This document shows, in pieces, positions 41,206-51,580 of a stretch of DNA of 64,000 nucleotides (positions are counted from its first letter, which is position 1; every line of letters starts with the position of its first letter). This DNA is from Streptomyces xinghaiensis S187 (GTDB lineage: Bacteria > Actinomycetota > Actinomycetes > Streptomycetales > Streptomycetaceae): positions 1,984,001-2,048,000 of the forward strand of contig NZ_CP023202.1 in assembly GCF_000220705.2 (NCBI RefSeq), in the 5' to 3' direction. The notes under the pieces were generated by a model, which ran no database searches, was not told the origin of the DNA, and was given only the letters and a program-made list of their open reading frames with translations. A program made the translations under genes and the position numbers.

Positions 41206-42444
41206 ATGCGCGGCGACTACCAGCAGCTCGTGGACGAGATCTCGGCGGTGCTGGCGGCCCCCGCGACCCTGGAGGACCGGGACTTCCGCCTGATCGCCTT
41301 CGGCGCCCACGACGACGGCACGGCCGAGGGCACGGACGGCGGAGCGGGCGGAGCGGGGGGCGGAGGCGCCGGAACGGGCGGCCCGGCGCTGGACCCGGTG
41401 CGCACCCGCTCGATCCTGCACCGCCGGTCCACCCCCGCCGTACGGGCCTGGTTCGAGGCGTTCGGCATCGGCCGGGCGACGGGGCCGGTCCGCATCCCCC
41501 CCGACCCGTCGGCCGGGGTGCTGATCGGCCGGATCTGCCTCCCGGTGCGCCACCGGGGCGTGGTGTACGGCTACGTCTGGCTGCTGGACGACGGCCATCT
41601 GGCGGATCTGGAGACCGGCGCCGGCGGCGGCCCGCCGGACCCCCGGATCGACCGGGCGATGGAGACCGCCGCCCGGATCGGGGACCTGCTCGCCGCCGAG
41701 GCCCGGGCCGGGGCGGAACTCGGCGAGCTGCTGCGGGACCTGCTCACCGGACCCGCCGTCACCCGGGAGGCGGCGCGGACGGAGCTGCGGGCCCGGCTCG
41801 GCGGCGCGGCGGACGGTCCGCTGGCGCTGGCCGCGGTCGTGCCCTGGGCGCTGGACGTGCCGGACGGTGAGGACGGCGGCCCGGTGCCGGGGCTCTCCGC
41901 GCTGCCGGGCGCGCTGGCCGTCTGCGCCGTACCGGACCAGGGCCTGGCCGTGCTCGCCCGGCCGCGGCCTGCGGACCCCGCGAACCCGGCCCGCGCGGCG
42001 GCGGACCGGCTGCTCCGCTCACCCCGGGCGGCGGGCGCGGCCGGGGGGACCGGCGCCCCGCGGCACGGCCTGGCGGAACTGCCCCGTGCCTGGCGGGAGG
42101 CGCTGGCAGCGGCCCGGGCGGCCCGGGCGGAACCCCGGCTGGGCCCGGTCGCGCGCTGGGAGGACATCGGCCCGTACCGGATGCTGACGGAGCTGCCCCC
42201 GGCCGCCGGGCCGGATCCGGCCGTCGCCGGGCTGCTCCGTCCCGAACACGCCGAACTCGCCCGGACCGCCGAGGTGTTCCTCGACTGCGCCGGGCAGGCG
42301 GGCCGTGCGGCGGCGGCCCTGGCGATCCACCGGCAGACGCTCTACTACCGGCTGTCGCGGGTGGCCGGGCTCACCGGCCTCGACCTCGGCGAGGGCGAGG
42401 ACCGGCTGCTGCTCCACATGGCCCTCAAACGCGCCCGGCTGTGA
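41206..42444 (+). CDS. putR: PucR-family transcriptional regulator of proline catabolism
   Basis: This 412-residue protein is a PucR/CdaR-type regulator. It starts MRGDYQQLVDEISAVLAAPA, has a sensory region with a Gly/Ala-rich insert near residue 50, and a C-terminal PucR helix-turn-helix (LAIHRQTLYYRLSRVAGLTG, then DRLLLHMALKRARL). AAGGACGG precedes the ATG. It is divergent from putB-pruA and is likely their proline-dependent activator, like PutR of other Streptomyces; this rests on position and family. Confidence 0.85.
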   Translation: MRGDYQQLVDEISAVLAAPATLEDRDFRLIAFGAHDDGTAEGTDGGAGGAGGGGAGTGGPALDPVRTRSILHRRSTPAVRAWFEAFGIGRATGPVRIPPDPSAGVLIGRICLPVRHRGVVYGYVWLLDDGHLADLETGAGGGPPDPRIDRAMETAARIGDLLAAEARAGAELGELLRDLLTGPAVTREAARTELRARLGGAADGPLALAAVVPWALDVPDGEDGGPVPGLSALPGALAVCAVPDQGLAVLARPRPADPANPARAAADRLLRSPRAAGAAGGTGAPRHGLAELPRAWREALAAARAARAEPRLGPVARWEDIGPYRMLTELPPAAGPDPAVAGLLRPEHAELARTAEVFLDCAGQAGRAAAALAIHRQTLYYRLSRVAGLTGLDLGEGEDRLLLHMALKRARL

Positions 42445-42515
42445 GCACCCGCGCCGGGCCCGCTCCGGGCCCCCTCCCCCTCTCCGCCCCCGGGGGCACC
42501 GGTCGGGACACGGCG

Positions 42516-42553
42516 CAGGGCCCGGCCCCCCGTCATCGGGGAGCCGGGCCCTG
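42516..42553. terminator. Terminator between putR and serA
   Basis: CAGGGCCCGGC and GCCGGGCCCTG are 11-bp arms with further pairing of CCCC to GGGG inside, between convergent genes. Confidence 0.75.
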
Positions 42554-42580
42554 TCACAGCCCCGGGGCGGAACCGGCCGG

Positions 42581-44173
42581 TCAGTCCGCGAGGTTGACCG
42601 CGCGGGCCGAGGTGGCGCCGATCTCCTCGGCGATCTCGGTCAGCACGGACTGCGGGATGTCGTCGTCCACGGTGAGGACGGCGAGCGCCTCACCGCCCTG
42701 GGCGGCCCGCGAGACCTGCATACCGGCGATGTTCAGACCGGCCTCGCCGAGGATGCGGCCGAGGGTGCCGACGACACCGGGGCGGTCGGCGTACCGCAGG
42801 AACACCATGTGGTCGGCGAGCGCCACCTCGACGTCGTGCTCCCCGACCGCGACGATCTTCTGGACGTGCTTGGGGCCCGCCAGGGTGCCGGAGACCGAGA
42901 TCTCCTCGCCGTCGGTGAGGGTGCCGCGCACCGTCACCACATTGCGGTGGTCCGGGGACTCCGAGCCGGTGGTGAGCCGGACCTCGACACCGCGCTCCTG
43001 CGCGAACAGCGGTGCGTTGACGTAGGAGACCGTCTCGTCGACGACGTCCTCGAAGACGCCCTTGACGGCGGAGAGTTCCAGCACCTTGACATCGTGCTGG
43101 GTGATCTCGCCGTACACCTCGACGTCGAGCCGGACGGCCACCTCGCCCGCCAGGGCGGTGAAGATCCGGCCCAGCCGCTCGGCCAGCGGCAGCCCCGGGC
43201 GGACGTCCTCGGCGATCACGCCGCCCTGGACGTTGACCGCGTCCGGGACCAGCTCGCCCGCGAGGGCCAGCCGCACCGAACGGGCCACCGAGATGCCCGC
43301 CTTCTCCTGGGCCTCGCCGGTGGAGGCGCCCAGGTGCGGGGTGGCCACGACGTTGTCGAACTCGAAGAGCGGGGAGTCCGTGCAGGGCTCCTTGGCGAAG
43401 ACGTCCAGGCCGGCGGCCGCGACCCGGCCCTCCTTGAGGGCACTGGCCAGCGCGGTCTCGTCGACGATGCCGCCGCGGGCGGCGTTGATGATCCGGACCT
43501 CGGGCTTGACCTTGTGCAGCGCCTCGTCACCGATGAGCCCGAGGGTCTCGGGGGTCTTCGGCAGGTGGACGGTGATGAAGTCCGAGACCTCCAGCAGCTC
43601 GTCCAGCGTGAGCAGCTTGACGCCCATCTGCGCGGCGCGGGCCGGCTGGACGTAGGGGTCGTACGCGACGATCTTCATCCCGAAGGCCGACATCCGCTGG
43701 GCGACCAGCACGCCGATCCGGCCGAGGCCGACCACGCCGAGGGTCTTCTCGGAGAGCTCGACGCCGGTGTACTTGCTCCGCTTCCACTCGCCGTTCTTGA
43801 GGGCGGTGTTGGCCTGCGGGATGTTGCGCGCGGTGGCGACGATCAGACCGCAGGCGAGCTCGGCGGCGGTGACGATGTTGGAGGTGGGGGCGTTGACGAC
43901 CATGACCCCGGCCTTGGTGGCGGCGGAGACGTCGACGTTGTCCAGGCCCACCCCGGCGCGGGCGACGACCTTCAGCTTCCGCGCGGCGGCGATGGCCTCG
44001 GCGTCCACCTTGGTGGCGCTGCGGACGAGGATGGCGTCCACCTCGGCGATGGCGGAGAGCAGCTCGCCGCGGTCGGCGCCGTTGCAGTGCCGGATCTCGA
44101 AATCGGGTCCGAGTGCGTCGACCGTGGCCGGCGACAGCTCCTCAGCGATCAGTACGACAGGTTTCGGGCTCAC
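42581..44173 (-). CDS. serA: D-3-phosphoglycerate dehydrogenase
   Basis: SerA oxidises 3-phosphoglycerate, the first step to serine. The 530-residue protein is the long form: NAD domain motif VGLGRIGVLVAQRM near residue 150, catalytic INAARGGIVDETAL and VATPHLGAST, then an intervening domain from about 320 and a C-terminal ACT domain (GVVGTLGRILGEAGLNIAGM) for serine feedback. GAGG precedes the GTG start that gives MSPKPVVLIAEE. It follows ilvC by 357 bases on the same strand. Confidence 0.97.
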   Translation of the reverse strand: MSPKPVVLIAEELSPATVDALGPDFEIRHCNGADRGELLSAIAEVDAILVRSATKVDAEAIAAARKLKVVARAGVGLDNVDVSAATKAGVMVVNAPTSNIVTAAELACGLIVATARNIPQANTALKNGEWKRSKYTGVELSEKTLGVVGLGRIGVLVAQRMSAFGMKIVAYDPYVQPARAAQMGVKLLTLDELLEVSDFITVHLPKTPETLGLIGDEALHKVKPEVRIINAARGGIVDETALASALKEGRVAAAGLDVFAKEPCTDSPLFEFDNVVATPHLGASTGEAQEKAGISVARSVRLALAGELVPDAVNVQGGVIAEDVRPGLPLAERLGRIFTALAGEVAVRLDVEVYGEITQHDVKVLELSAVKGVFEDVVDETVSYVNAPLFAQERGVEVRLTTGSESPDHRNVVTVRGTLTDGEEISVSGTLAGPKHVQKIVAVGEHDVEVALADHMVFLRYADRPGVVGTLGRILGEAGLNIAGMQVSRAAQGGEALAVLTVDDDIPQSVLTEIAEEIGATSARAVNLAD

Positions 44174-44530
44174 GTGGTCCTCAGTCCTCACTAGTCCTTG
44201 ACGGACGGCCGTCCCGGCGGCCGAAGGCGGTGAAGGGCAGCCGCGTGGAAGACGCACGACGCTGTGAGCCTGACGCGCTTGTTCTTGCAGTGTATCCGCG
44301 TACGGGGACGCGCCCCGCGCCTCCACGAAAGATCCCGGGAAGGAGTCTGCCTTCTCCGGAACGGTCTTGTGGCGCGTTTGGCGGCGCCCGTCCGGAGGAC
44401 CGGTCCCCCGGAGGGCCGGACGGGTTCCGGAGCGGCGCCGCGGCCCCGGGCCCCGCCCGGAACCGGTGCCTCCGGCGGGCGGGGCCGCGGCTCGGGCCCG
44501 CACCCGCCGGCGCACCGCGCCGGGGCGGCG
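44174..44530. other. Intergenic region between ilvC and serA
   Basis: No gene is supported. The left part is the serA upstream region, with GATACACT on the minus strand near 44290 as a possible -10. The right part holds the ilvC terminator hairpin and another inverted repeat (CCCGTCCGG/CCGGACGGG). Confidence 0.45.
44449..44486 (-). terminator. ilvC terminator
   Basis: GGCCCCGCCCG and CGGGCGGGGCC are perfect 11-bp arms with a 16-base loop, 45 bases after ilvC. Confidence 0.65.
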
Positions 44531-45529
<999 letters not shown>

Positions 45530-45627
45530 TTCGGGTATCTCCTTGATCGTCTCGCGTTCCCTCACGGGGAAACCGCAGTGTGCGCCCCACCGTATGCCGG
45601 TGGGCGGCGGATGGTCGGGGGGTCTCG

Positions 45628-46152
45628 CTATGCGGATCGGTCGAGCGCGCGCAGCGACCGGTCGGTGATGGAGCGGGCGCCGCGGCCGATGGCGATGGTG
45701 CCGGACTGGACCAGCTCCTTGATGCCATAGGGCTCCAGCATCTTGAGCATGGCCTCCAGCTTGTCGCTGCCGCCGGTGGCCTCGATGGTGACGGCCTCCG
45801 GGGAGACATCGACGGTCTTGGCGCGGAAGAGCTGGACGATCTCGATGATCTGGGAACGCGTCTCGTTGTCGGCGCGGACCTTCACCAGAACGAGTTCCCG
45901 CTGAACGGCGGAACCGGGCTCCAGTTCAACGATCTTCAGCACGTTGACGAGCTTGTTGAGCTGCTTGGTGACCTGCTCCAGCGGCAGCGACTCGACGTTC
46001 ACCACGATGGTGATCCGGGAGATGTCGGGGTGCTCGGTGACACCGACGGCCAGCGAGTCGATGTTGAACCCGCGGCGGGAGAACAGCGCGGCGATCCGGG
46101 CCAGGATGCCGGGGGTGTTCTCCACCAGGACGGAGAGCGTGTGCTTGGTCAT
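45628..46152 (-). CDS. ilvN: Acetolactate synthase regulatory subunit
   Basis: IlvN activates IlvB and gives valine feedback. The 174-residue protein has an N-terminal ACT domain (MTKHTLSVLVENTPGILARI, then FSRRGFNIDSLAVGVTEHPD) and the C-terminal regulatory half (AMLKMLEPYGIKELVQSGTI). It starts 42 bases after ilvB. Confidence 0.97.
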   Translation of the reverse strand: MTKHTLSVLVENTPGILARIAALFSRRGFNIDSLAVGVTEHPDISRITIVVNVESLPLEQVTKQLNKLVNVLKIVELEPGSAVQRELVLVKVRADNETRSQIIEIVQLFRAKTVDVSPEAVTIEATGGSDKLEAMLKMLEPYGIKELVQSGTIAIGRGARSITDRSLRALDRSA

Positions 46153-46194
46153 GGGACTGGGTCTCTCTTCTTCTTCGCGTCTCGCGTCCGGGGC

Positions 46195-48057
46195 TCAGTC
46201 GTCTTCGTTGTCGCCGAAGTCGGGGCGGACGCCGCGCGCCGCCATGACCTCGTCGTTCGAGGTGCCGGCCGCGACCATGGGCCAGACCATCGCGTCCTCG
46301 TGGACGATGAAGTCCACGACCACGGGGCGGTCGTTGATGGAGTTGGCCTTCTCGATGACCGCGTCCAGCTGCTCCGGGTCCTCGCAGCGCAGTCCGACGC
46401 AGCCCATGGCCTCGGAGAGCTTCACGAAGTCGGGGACCCGGGTGCCCTGGGAGGCGGCCGGGGTCTCGCCGGCCGGGACGGGGCCGGAGTGCAGCACGGT
46501 GTTGGAGTAGCGCTGGTTGTAGAAGAGGGTCTGCCACTGGCGGACCATGCCCAGGGCGCCGTTGTTGATGATCGCGACCTTGATCGGGATGTTGTTCAGC
46601 GCGCAGGTGGCCAGTTCCTGATTGGTCATCTGGAAGCAGCCGTCGCCGTCGATCGCCCACACGGTGGACTCGGGCCGGCCCGCCTTGGCGCCCATGGCGG
46701 CGGGGACGGCGTAGCCCATGGTCCCGGCGCCGCCGGAGTTGAGCCAGGTGGCCGGCTTCTCGTACTTGATGAAGTGGGAGGCCCACATCTGGTGCTGGCC
46801 GACGCCCGCCGCGTAGACGGTGTTGTCGGGGGCGAGCTCGCCGATGCGCTGGATGACCTGCTGCGGGGAGAGGGTGCCGTCCTCCGGCAGGTCGTAGCCG
46901 AGCGGGTAGGTCTCGCGCCAGCGGTTGAGGCTGTCCCACCAGTCGCGGTAGTCGCCCTTGCGGCCCTCGTCGTGCTCGGCCTGGACCGCGACGACCAGGT
47001 CGGCGATGACCTCGCGGGCGTCGCCGACGATCGGGACGTCGGCCGTCCGGTTCTTGCCGATCTCGGCCGGGTCGATGTCCGCGTGCACGACCTTGGCGAA
47101 GGGGGCGAAGGAGTCCAGCTTGCCGGTGACGCGGTCGTCGAAGCGGGCGCCGAGGGCGACGATCAGGTCGGCCTTCTGCAGCGCGGTGACGGCGGTGACC
47201 GAGCCGTGCATGCCCGGCATGCCGACGTGGAGCGGGTGGCTGTCCGGGAACGAGCCGAGCGCCATCAGGGTGGTGGTGACCGGGGCGCCGGTGAGCTCGG
47301 CGAGCACCCGCAGCTCGGCCGTGGCCCGCGCCTTCATCACGCCGCCGCCGACGTACAGCACCGGGCGCCGGGCCTGGGTGATGAGCTTGGCCGCCTCCCG
47401 GATCTGCTTGGCGTGCGGCTTGGTCACGGGGCGGTAGCCGGGCAGGTCGACCGCCGGGGGCCAGGTGAAGGTGGTCTTCGCCTGCAGCGCGTCCTTGGCG
47501 ATGTCGACCAGGACCGGGCCGGGCCGGCCGCTGGCCGCGATGTGGAACGCCTCGGCGATCGTGCGGGGGATCTCGGCGGCATCGGTGACCAGGAAGTTGT
47601 GCTTGGTGATCGGCATGGTGATGCCGCAGATGTCCGCCTCCTGGAAGGCGTCCGTTCCGATCGCCCGGGAGGCGACCTGGCCGGTGATCGCGACCATCGG
47701 GACGGAGTCCATGTGGGCGTCGGCGATCGGCGTGACCAGGTTCGTCGCCCCCGGACCGGAGGTCGCCATGCAGACGCCCACCTTGCCGGTGGCCTGCGCG
47801 TAGCCGGTGGCCGCGTGACCGGCGCCCTGCTCGTGGCGGACCAGCACATGACGGACCTTGGACGAATCCATCAGCGGGTCGTAGGCGGGGAGGATCGCAC
47901 CGCCCGGAATGCCGAAGACGGTGTCGGCGCCGACTTCCTCAAGAGAGCGGATGAGGGACTGCGCGCCCGTGACGTCCTTCTCGACGGTGGCGGACGCGTG
48001 TCCGCCGCTACGGGCCCGCGGCTGCGGGTGCGGGGCCCCGGATGCCTGCTCGGTCAT
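46195..48057 (-). CDS. ilvB: Acetolactate synthase catalytic subunit
   Basis: IlvB joins two pyruvates, or pyruvate and 2-ketobutyrate, with ThDP. The 620-residue enzyme has the catalytic Glu in RHEQGAGHAATGYAQATG near residue 77, GRPGPVLVDIAKD, and the ThDP motif IDGDGCFQMTNQELATCALN near residue 475. Two ATG codons are 6 bases apart; the second (MTEQASG) has AAAGAG 7 bases upstream and is chosen, while the first (48063) is too close to it. It is preceded by a leader peptide and terminator. Confidence 0.96.
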   Translation of the reverse strand: MTEQASGAPHPQPRARSGGHASATVEKDVTGAQSLIRSLEEVGADTVFGIPGGAILPAYDPLMDSSKVRHVLVRHEQGAGHAATGYAQATGKVGVCMATSGPGATNLVTPIADAHMDSVPMVAITGQVASRAIGTDAFQEADICGITMPITKHNFLVTDAAEIPRTIAEAFHIAASGRPGPVLVDIAKDALQAKTTFTWPPAVDLPGYRPVTKPHAKQIREAAKLITQARRPVLYVGGGVMKARATAELRVLAELTGAPVTTTLMALGSFPDSHPLHVGMPGMHGSVTAVTALQKADLIVALGARFDDRVTGKLDSFAPFAKVVHADIDPAEIGKNRTADVPIVGDAREVIADLVVAVQAEHDEGRKGDYRDWWDSLNRWRETYPLGYDLPEDGTLSPQQVIQRIGELAPDNTVYAAGVGQHQMWASHFIKYEKPATWLNSGGAGTMGYAVPAAMGAKAGRPESTVWAIDGDGCFQMTNQELATCALNNIPIKVAIINNGALGMVRQWQTLFYNQRYSNTVLHSGPVPAGETPAASQGTRVPDFVKLSEAMGCVGLRCEDPEQLDAVIEKANSINDRPVVVDFIVHEDAMVWPMVAAGTSNDEVMAARGVRPDFGDNEDD

Positions 48058-48114
48058 CGGCATTCTCTTTCAGAGATGGTTCTGTGTGGGTTTGTGGTCA
48101 CCGGTGCAACAAAA

Positions 48115-48145
48115 AACCCCCCGTGCCGTGAGGCAAGCGAGGGGA
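48115..48145 (-). terminator. Attenuator terminator in the ilvB leader
   Basis: On the minus strand CCCC...GGGG with an inner TGCC/GGCA helix is followed by TTTTTTG. It lies between the leader peptide stop and ilvB. Confidence 0.75.
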
Positions 48146-48184
48146 GCGCGCCGGTGTGTTCAGCAGGGCGTGTGAGGACCTGCT

Positions 48185-48226
48185 TCAGCCGACGCGCTGT
48201 CCAAGTACGAAAATTCGGGTGCGCAT
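48185..48226 (-). CDS. ilvB leader peptide
   Basis: The 13-residue frame reads MRTRIFVLGQRVG. The Ile, Val and Leu codons are ATT, GTA and CTT, all rare in this genome, so a ribosome would stall on them if charged branched-chain tRNAs are short. This is the known kind of ilvB attenuator of Streptomyces and other actinobacteria. GGAG lies close to the ATG. Confidence 0.85.
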   Translation of the reverse strand: MRTRIFVLGQRVG

Positions 48227-48257
48227 GGCTCCGACTTTCTCCCCGGCCCGGTAGGGG

Positions 48258-48263
48258 TGTCAA
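48258..48263 (-). promoter_or_regulatory. ilvB -35 box overlapping the cdgC stop
   Basis: TTGACA on the minus strand includes the TGA of the cdgC stop codon. The -10 is weak (AGAAAG or GAAAGT at 17-18 bases), and it would start transcription very near the leader peptide ATG. Confidence 0.4.
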
Positions 48264-51200
48264 GTGGGTGGGACCGACGTCTCACTATTCGAGCGCAGTG
48301 CCGGACCGGGCAGCGCTGGTCCGGGCAGCACCGCACCGGACACCGTGTCCCGGGCCGCCTCCCAGGTCTCACCGCCCAGGGCGTGCCGGGGCAGCGCCTC
48401 GCGGGCGTCGGGGACCAGCAGCGGCGGTGCGCTCCCGGCCAGGACGGCCTCCCGCACCCCGCCCGCGTGCGGCACGGGATAGCCGCCGCGGCTGAGGGCC
48501 CGGCGCAGCCGGTACTCGTCGAGCGGGCCGGAGAAGGCCATGCCCTGGCCGTGGGTGCAGCCCATGGAGCGGAGCGCCACCACCTGGTCGGGCCGGTCCA
48601 CCCCGTCCGCCACGGTCTCCACCCCGAGGTCAGCGGCGATCCGCAGCAGCCCGGTGGTGATCTTGTGGACACGCGCGGACTCCACCACGCTCTCGACCAG
48701 CCCGCGGTCGAGCCGGAGGATGTCCACCGGCAGCCGGCGGAGGGCGTCGATGGCCGCGTAGCCGCCGCCGAAGGCGTCGAGGGCGACGCGCACGCCGAGC
48801 CGGCGGAGTGCCGTGAGGCGGCGCTCCAGCTCGTCCAGCGGGATCTTGGGATCGCTGCCGGAGAGCTCCAGGACCAGCCCGCCCGAGGGCAGGCCGTGCC
48901 GGTTGAGCAGGGCCTCGACGGTGCCGAGGGGCATGGTGCGGTCCATGAGCCGGCGGGCGGACAGCCGGACGCAGACCGGGACGGCGTATCCGGCGCGGTG
49001 CCGTGCGGCGGCCTGCTCCACCGCGTGCTCCAGCATCCAGCGCCCCAGTTCGGCACCGCGGTCGCCGCCCTTGCCGGCGCCCGCCTCCGAGACCCGGAGG
49101 AACTCCGCGGGGGTGAAGAGGATGCCCTGGGCGGAGCGCCAGCGGGCCTGGGCGGCGAGGGCGGTGAGCCGGCCGCCGCCCAGCTCCACCACGGGCTGGT
49201 GGAGGAGGGCGAACTCGCCGTCGTCGAGCGCGGCGCGCAGCCGGCCGGCGAGTTCGGCCCGGCGGACCACCTCGGCCTGCATCTCCGGGGCGTACAGCTC
49301 GACCCGGTCCTTGCCCGCGGCCTTGGCCCGGTACATGGCGAGGTCGGCGTTGCGCATCAGCGCGCCGGGCGTGATGCCGGGATCGGCGAAGGCGACGCCG
49401 ATGCTGGCGGCGACCCGCACCTCGGTGCCCGCGACCCGGTAGGGCTCGGAGAGGGCGACGCGGAGCCGGTCGGCGATCTCGTGGATGCGGAACTCGCAGT
49501 CGGCGCGGTCCCGGCAGCCGTCGCCGAGGATCAGGGCGGCGAACTCGTCGCCGCCGAGCCGGGCGGCCGTGTCCCCGGCGCGGACGGACTCCCGGAGCCG
49601 GCGGGCGGCGTGGATGAGCAGCTCGTCGCCGGCCTGGTGGCCGATGGTGTCGTTGACGGCCTTGAAGCCGTCGAGGTCGATGAAGAGGACGGCGGTGCCC
49701 GGGTCCGTGCTGCGCCGGCCGCCGAGCGCGCGGCGGACCCGTTCGGTGAAGAGGGCCCGGTTGGGGAGGTCGGTGAGCGGGTCGTGCTCGGCGCTGTGCC
49801 GCAACTGCGCCTGGAGGCGGACCCGTTCGGTCACATCGCGGCTGTTGAAGATCAGACCGTCCTCGTGCCGGTTGACGGTGGACTCGACGTTGAGCCAGGG
49901 GCCGCCGGCGGCCCGCGGACCGCCGGCGCGGAAGCGGCACTCGATCCGGGTGGTGGGCTCGCTCTCCGGGGGCGCCGAGAGCAGCCGGCCGACCTCCCGC
50001 ATGACGCCGTCGGCGTCCTCCGGGTGGATCAGCGAGGACAGCCGGGAGCCGACCAGCTCCTCCGGCTCGATGCCGTAGACGCCGGCGGCGGCCGGGCTGA
50101 CGTAGCGCAGGGTGCCGCTCGGGGTGGCGATCATGATGACATCGCTGGAGCCCTGCACCAGGGAGCGGAAGTGGCTCTCCTGGTAGGCCAGTTCCTGGGT
50201 GAGGGTGATGTTGTCCATCAGCATGATGCCCTGCCGCACCACGAGGGCCAGGACCACCGTGCAGGCCGTGAAGATCACGACCCGGTCGACCCGGCCGCCG
50301 TCGATCACGGTGTGCAGGATGCCCAGGGTGCACACGGCGGCGGCGAGATACGGCGTCAGGGCGGCCAGCGAACCGGCGATGGGCAGCCCGCCCGGGTACG
50401 GGACGGACCCGTCCCGTACGGCCGCGTGGGTCCGGCGCTCGCGCTCCTCCTCGGCCCGGTCCCGTCGGCCGACCCAGGGGGCGTACGCGAGCAGCAGGGA
50501 GCCGGCGAACCAGCCGGCGTCCAGCAACTGCCCGGAGCGGTACTCCTCGCGGAAGAGCGGGGAGGTGAAGAGCGCGTCGCACAACACGGTCAGCGCGAGG
50601 GCGGCGATGGCGGTGTTGATCGCGCTGCGGTTCGCGGAGGACCGCCGGAAGTGCAGCACCAGCACCATGCTCACCAGCGCGATGTCGAGCAGCGGGTAGG
50701 CGAGGGAGAGCGCGGTCTGCGCCACGCCGTCGCCCCGCCCGTCCGCGGTGTGCGCCAGCGCGAGGCTCCACGAGAGCGTGAGCAGCGAACCGCCGATGAG
50801 CCAGGCGTCCAGAGCCAGGCAGACCCAGCGGGCACGGGTCACCGGCCGTTTGGCCAGGACCAGCAGGCCGATGATGGCGGGCGGCGCGAAGAGCAGGAAG
50901 CAGAAGTCGGCGGCGGACGGCTCGGGCACCGGGGTGCGCAGCACCACCTCGTACCAGCCCCAGACGAAGTTCCCGGCGGCGGCCATCGACGAGGAGAGCG
51001 CGAACAGCAGCCAGGCCGGGCGCTGGCAGGGGCGGACGCGGGCGTAGGCGAAGCAGGACACGGCGGCGGCGAGGGCCGCGGCGCTGAGCCCGAAGTCCCC
51101 CATGATCAGGGCGACGGTCCGGGAGCCCCAGCCGAGGGCCGCGCCCGCGGTGTAGCCCGCGCAGGCGGCGGCCAGCAGGAGTTGGGGGAGGAGGCTTCGC

Positions 51201-51352
51201 CGGAAGCCGGTGGCCGCGCGCCGCGGGACCACCGCCCCCTGGGCGCTCACCGGACCGCCCGCGGCGGTGCGGTCCGCCGTTTCGGTCTGCGCACGGGGGC
51301 CTGCGGAACCGGTCGCCGCCGGCATCCGGTCCCCGTCGTCTCGCTCTTCCAT
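48260..51352 (-). CDS. cdgC: Membrane GGDEF/EAL cyclic-di-GMP protein
   Basis: This 1030-residue protein has about eight to ten N-terminal membrane helices (residues 50-390), a PAS domain (about 410-530, HFRSLVQGSSDVIMIATPSG), a GGDEF domain with intact GGDEF at 600-604 and an RxxD inhibitory site (RAGD, 591-594), and a C-terminal EAL domain. The EAL signature is degenerate: AAQ stands in place of EAL near 733, Arg replaces the metal-binding Asn in VRLSA, and DAFGG replaces DDFG near 859. It should make cyclic-di-GMP but not degrade it. The gene name rests on its position next to ilvB. Two BldD-like boxes lie upstream. Confidence 0.88.
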   Translation of the reverse strand: MEERDDGDRMPAATGSAGPRAQTETADRTAAGGPVSAQGAVVPRRAATGFRRSLLPQLLLAAACAGYTAGAALGWGSRTVALIMGDFGLSAAALAAAVSCFAYARVRPCQRPAWLLFALSSSMAAAGNFVWGWYEVVLRTPVPEPSAADFCFLLFAPPAIIGLLVLAKRPVTRARWVCLALDAWLIGGSLLTLSWSLALAHTADGRGDGVAQTALSLAYPLLDIALVSMVLVLHFRRSSANRSAINTAIAALALTVLCDALFTSPLFREEYRSGQLLDAGWFAGSLLLAYAPWVGRRDRAEEERERRTHAAVRDGSVPYPGGLPIAGSLAALTPYLAAAVCTLGILHTVIDGGRVDRVVIFTACTVVLALVVRQGIMLMDNITLTQELAYQESHFRSLVQGSSDVIMIATPSGTLRYVSPAAAGVYGIEPEELVGSRLSSLIHPEDADGVMREVGRLLSAPPESEPTTRIECRFRAGGPRAAGGPWLNVESTVNRHEDGLIFNSRDVTERVRLQAQLRHSAEHDPLTDLPNRALFTERVRRALGGRRSTDPGTAVLFIDLDGFKAVNDTIGHQAGDELLIHAARRLRESVRAGDTAARLGGDEFAALILGDGCRDRADCEFRIHEIADRLRVALSEPYRVAGTEVRVAASIGVAFADPGITPGALMRNADLAMYRAKAAGKDRVELYAPEMQAEVVRRAELAGRLRAALDDGEFALLHQPVVELGGGRLTALAAQARWRSAQGILFTPAEFLRVSEAGAGKGGDRGAELGRWMLEHAVEQAAARHRAGYAVPVCVRLSARRLMDRTMPLGTVEALLNRHGLPSGGLVLELSGSDPKIPLDELERRLTALRRLGVRVALDAFGGGYAAIDALRRLPVDILRLDRGLVESVVESARVHKITTGLLRIAADLGVETVADGVDRPDQVVALRSMGCTHGQGMAFSGPLDEYRLRRALSRGGYPVPHAGGVREAVLAGSAPPLLVPDAREALPRHALGGETWEAARDTVSGAVLPGPALPGPALRSNSETSVPPT

Positions 51353-51452
51353 CGGCCGCGCATCGCCGTCGCCCCCCTTGAGTCACGGTCCTTCGCCGTG
51401 CCGTGGTTCGGTCCGCGGCACGGTCCCCGGACGGGACGATACACCAGACCCG

Positions 51453-51486
51453 TCACGCAGCGACATAGGTTACCTACGCAGCGTGA
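51453..51486 (-). promoter_or_regulatory. Two BldD-like boxes upstream of cdgC
   Basis: TCACGCAGCGACA at 51453-51465 and CTACGCAGCGTGA at 51474-51486 each match the BldD consensus TNACNCWGNGTNA with one mismatch. They also form an inverted repeat, GTCACGC and GCGTGAC, around TAGGTTACCTA. BldD with cyclic-di-GMP represses several cyclic-di-GMP genes in Streptomyces, so control of this gene by BldD is likely. Confidence 0.6.
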
Positions 51487-51580
51487 CAACTTGAATGCTG
51501 TCAAGTACACTCCGCGCTCGAACGGAAGCACATCGTGTTCGTACGCGCCTCCCCCCGGCCCGCCCCGGCCAGCGCGGGCC

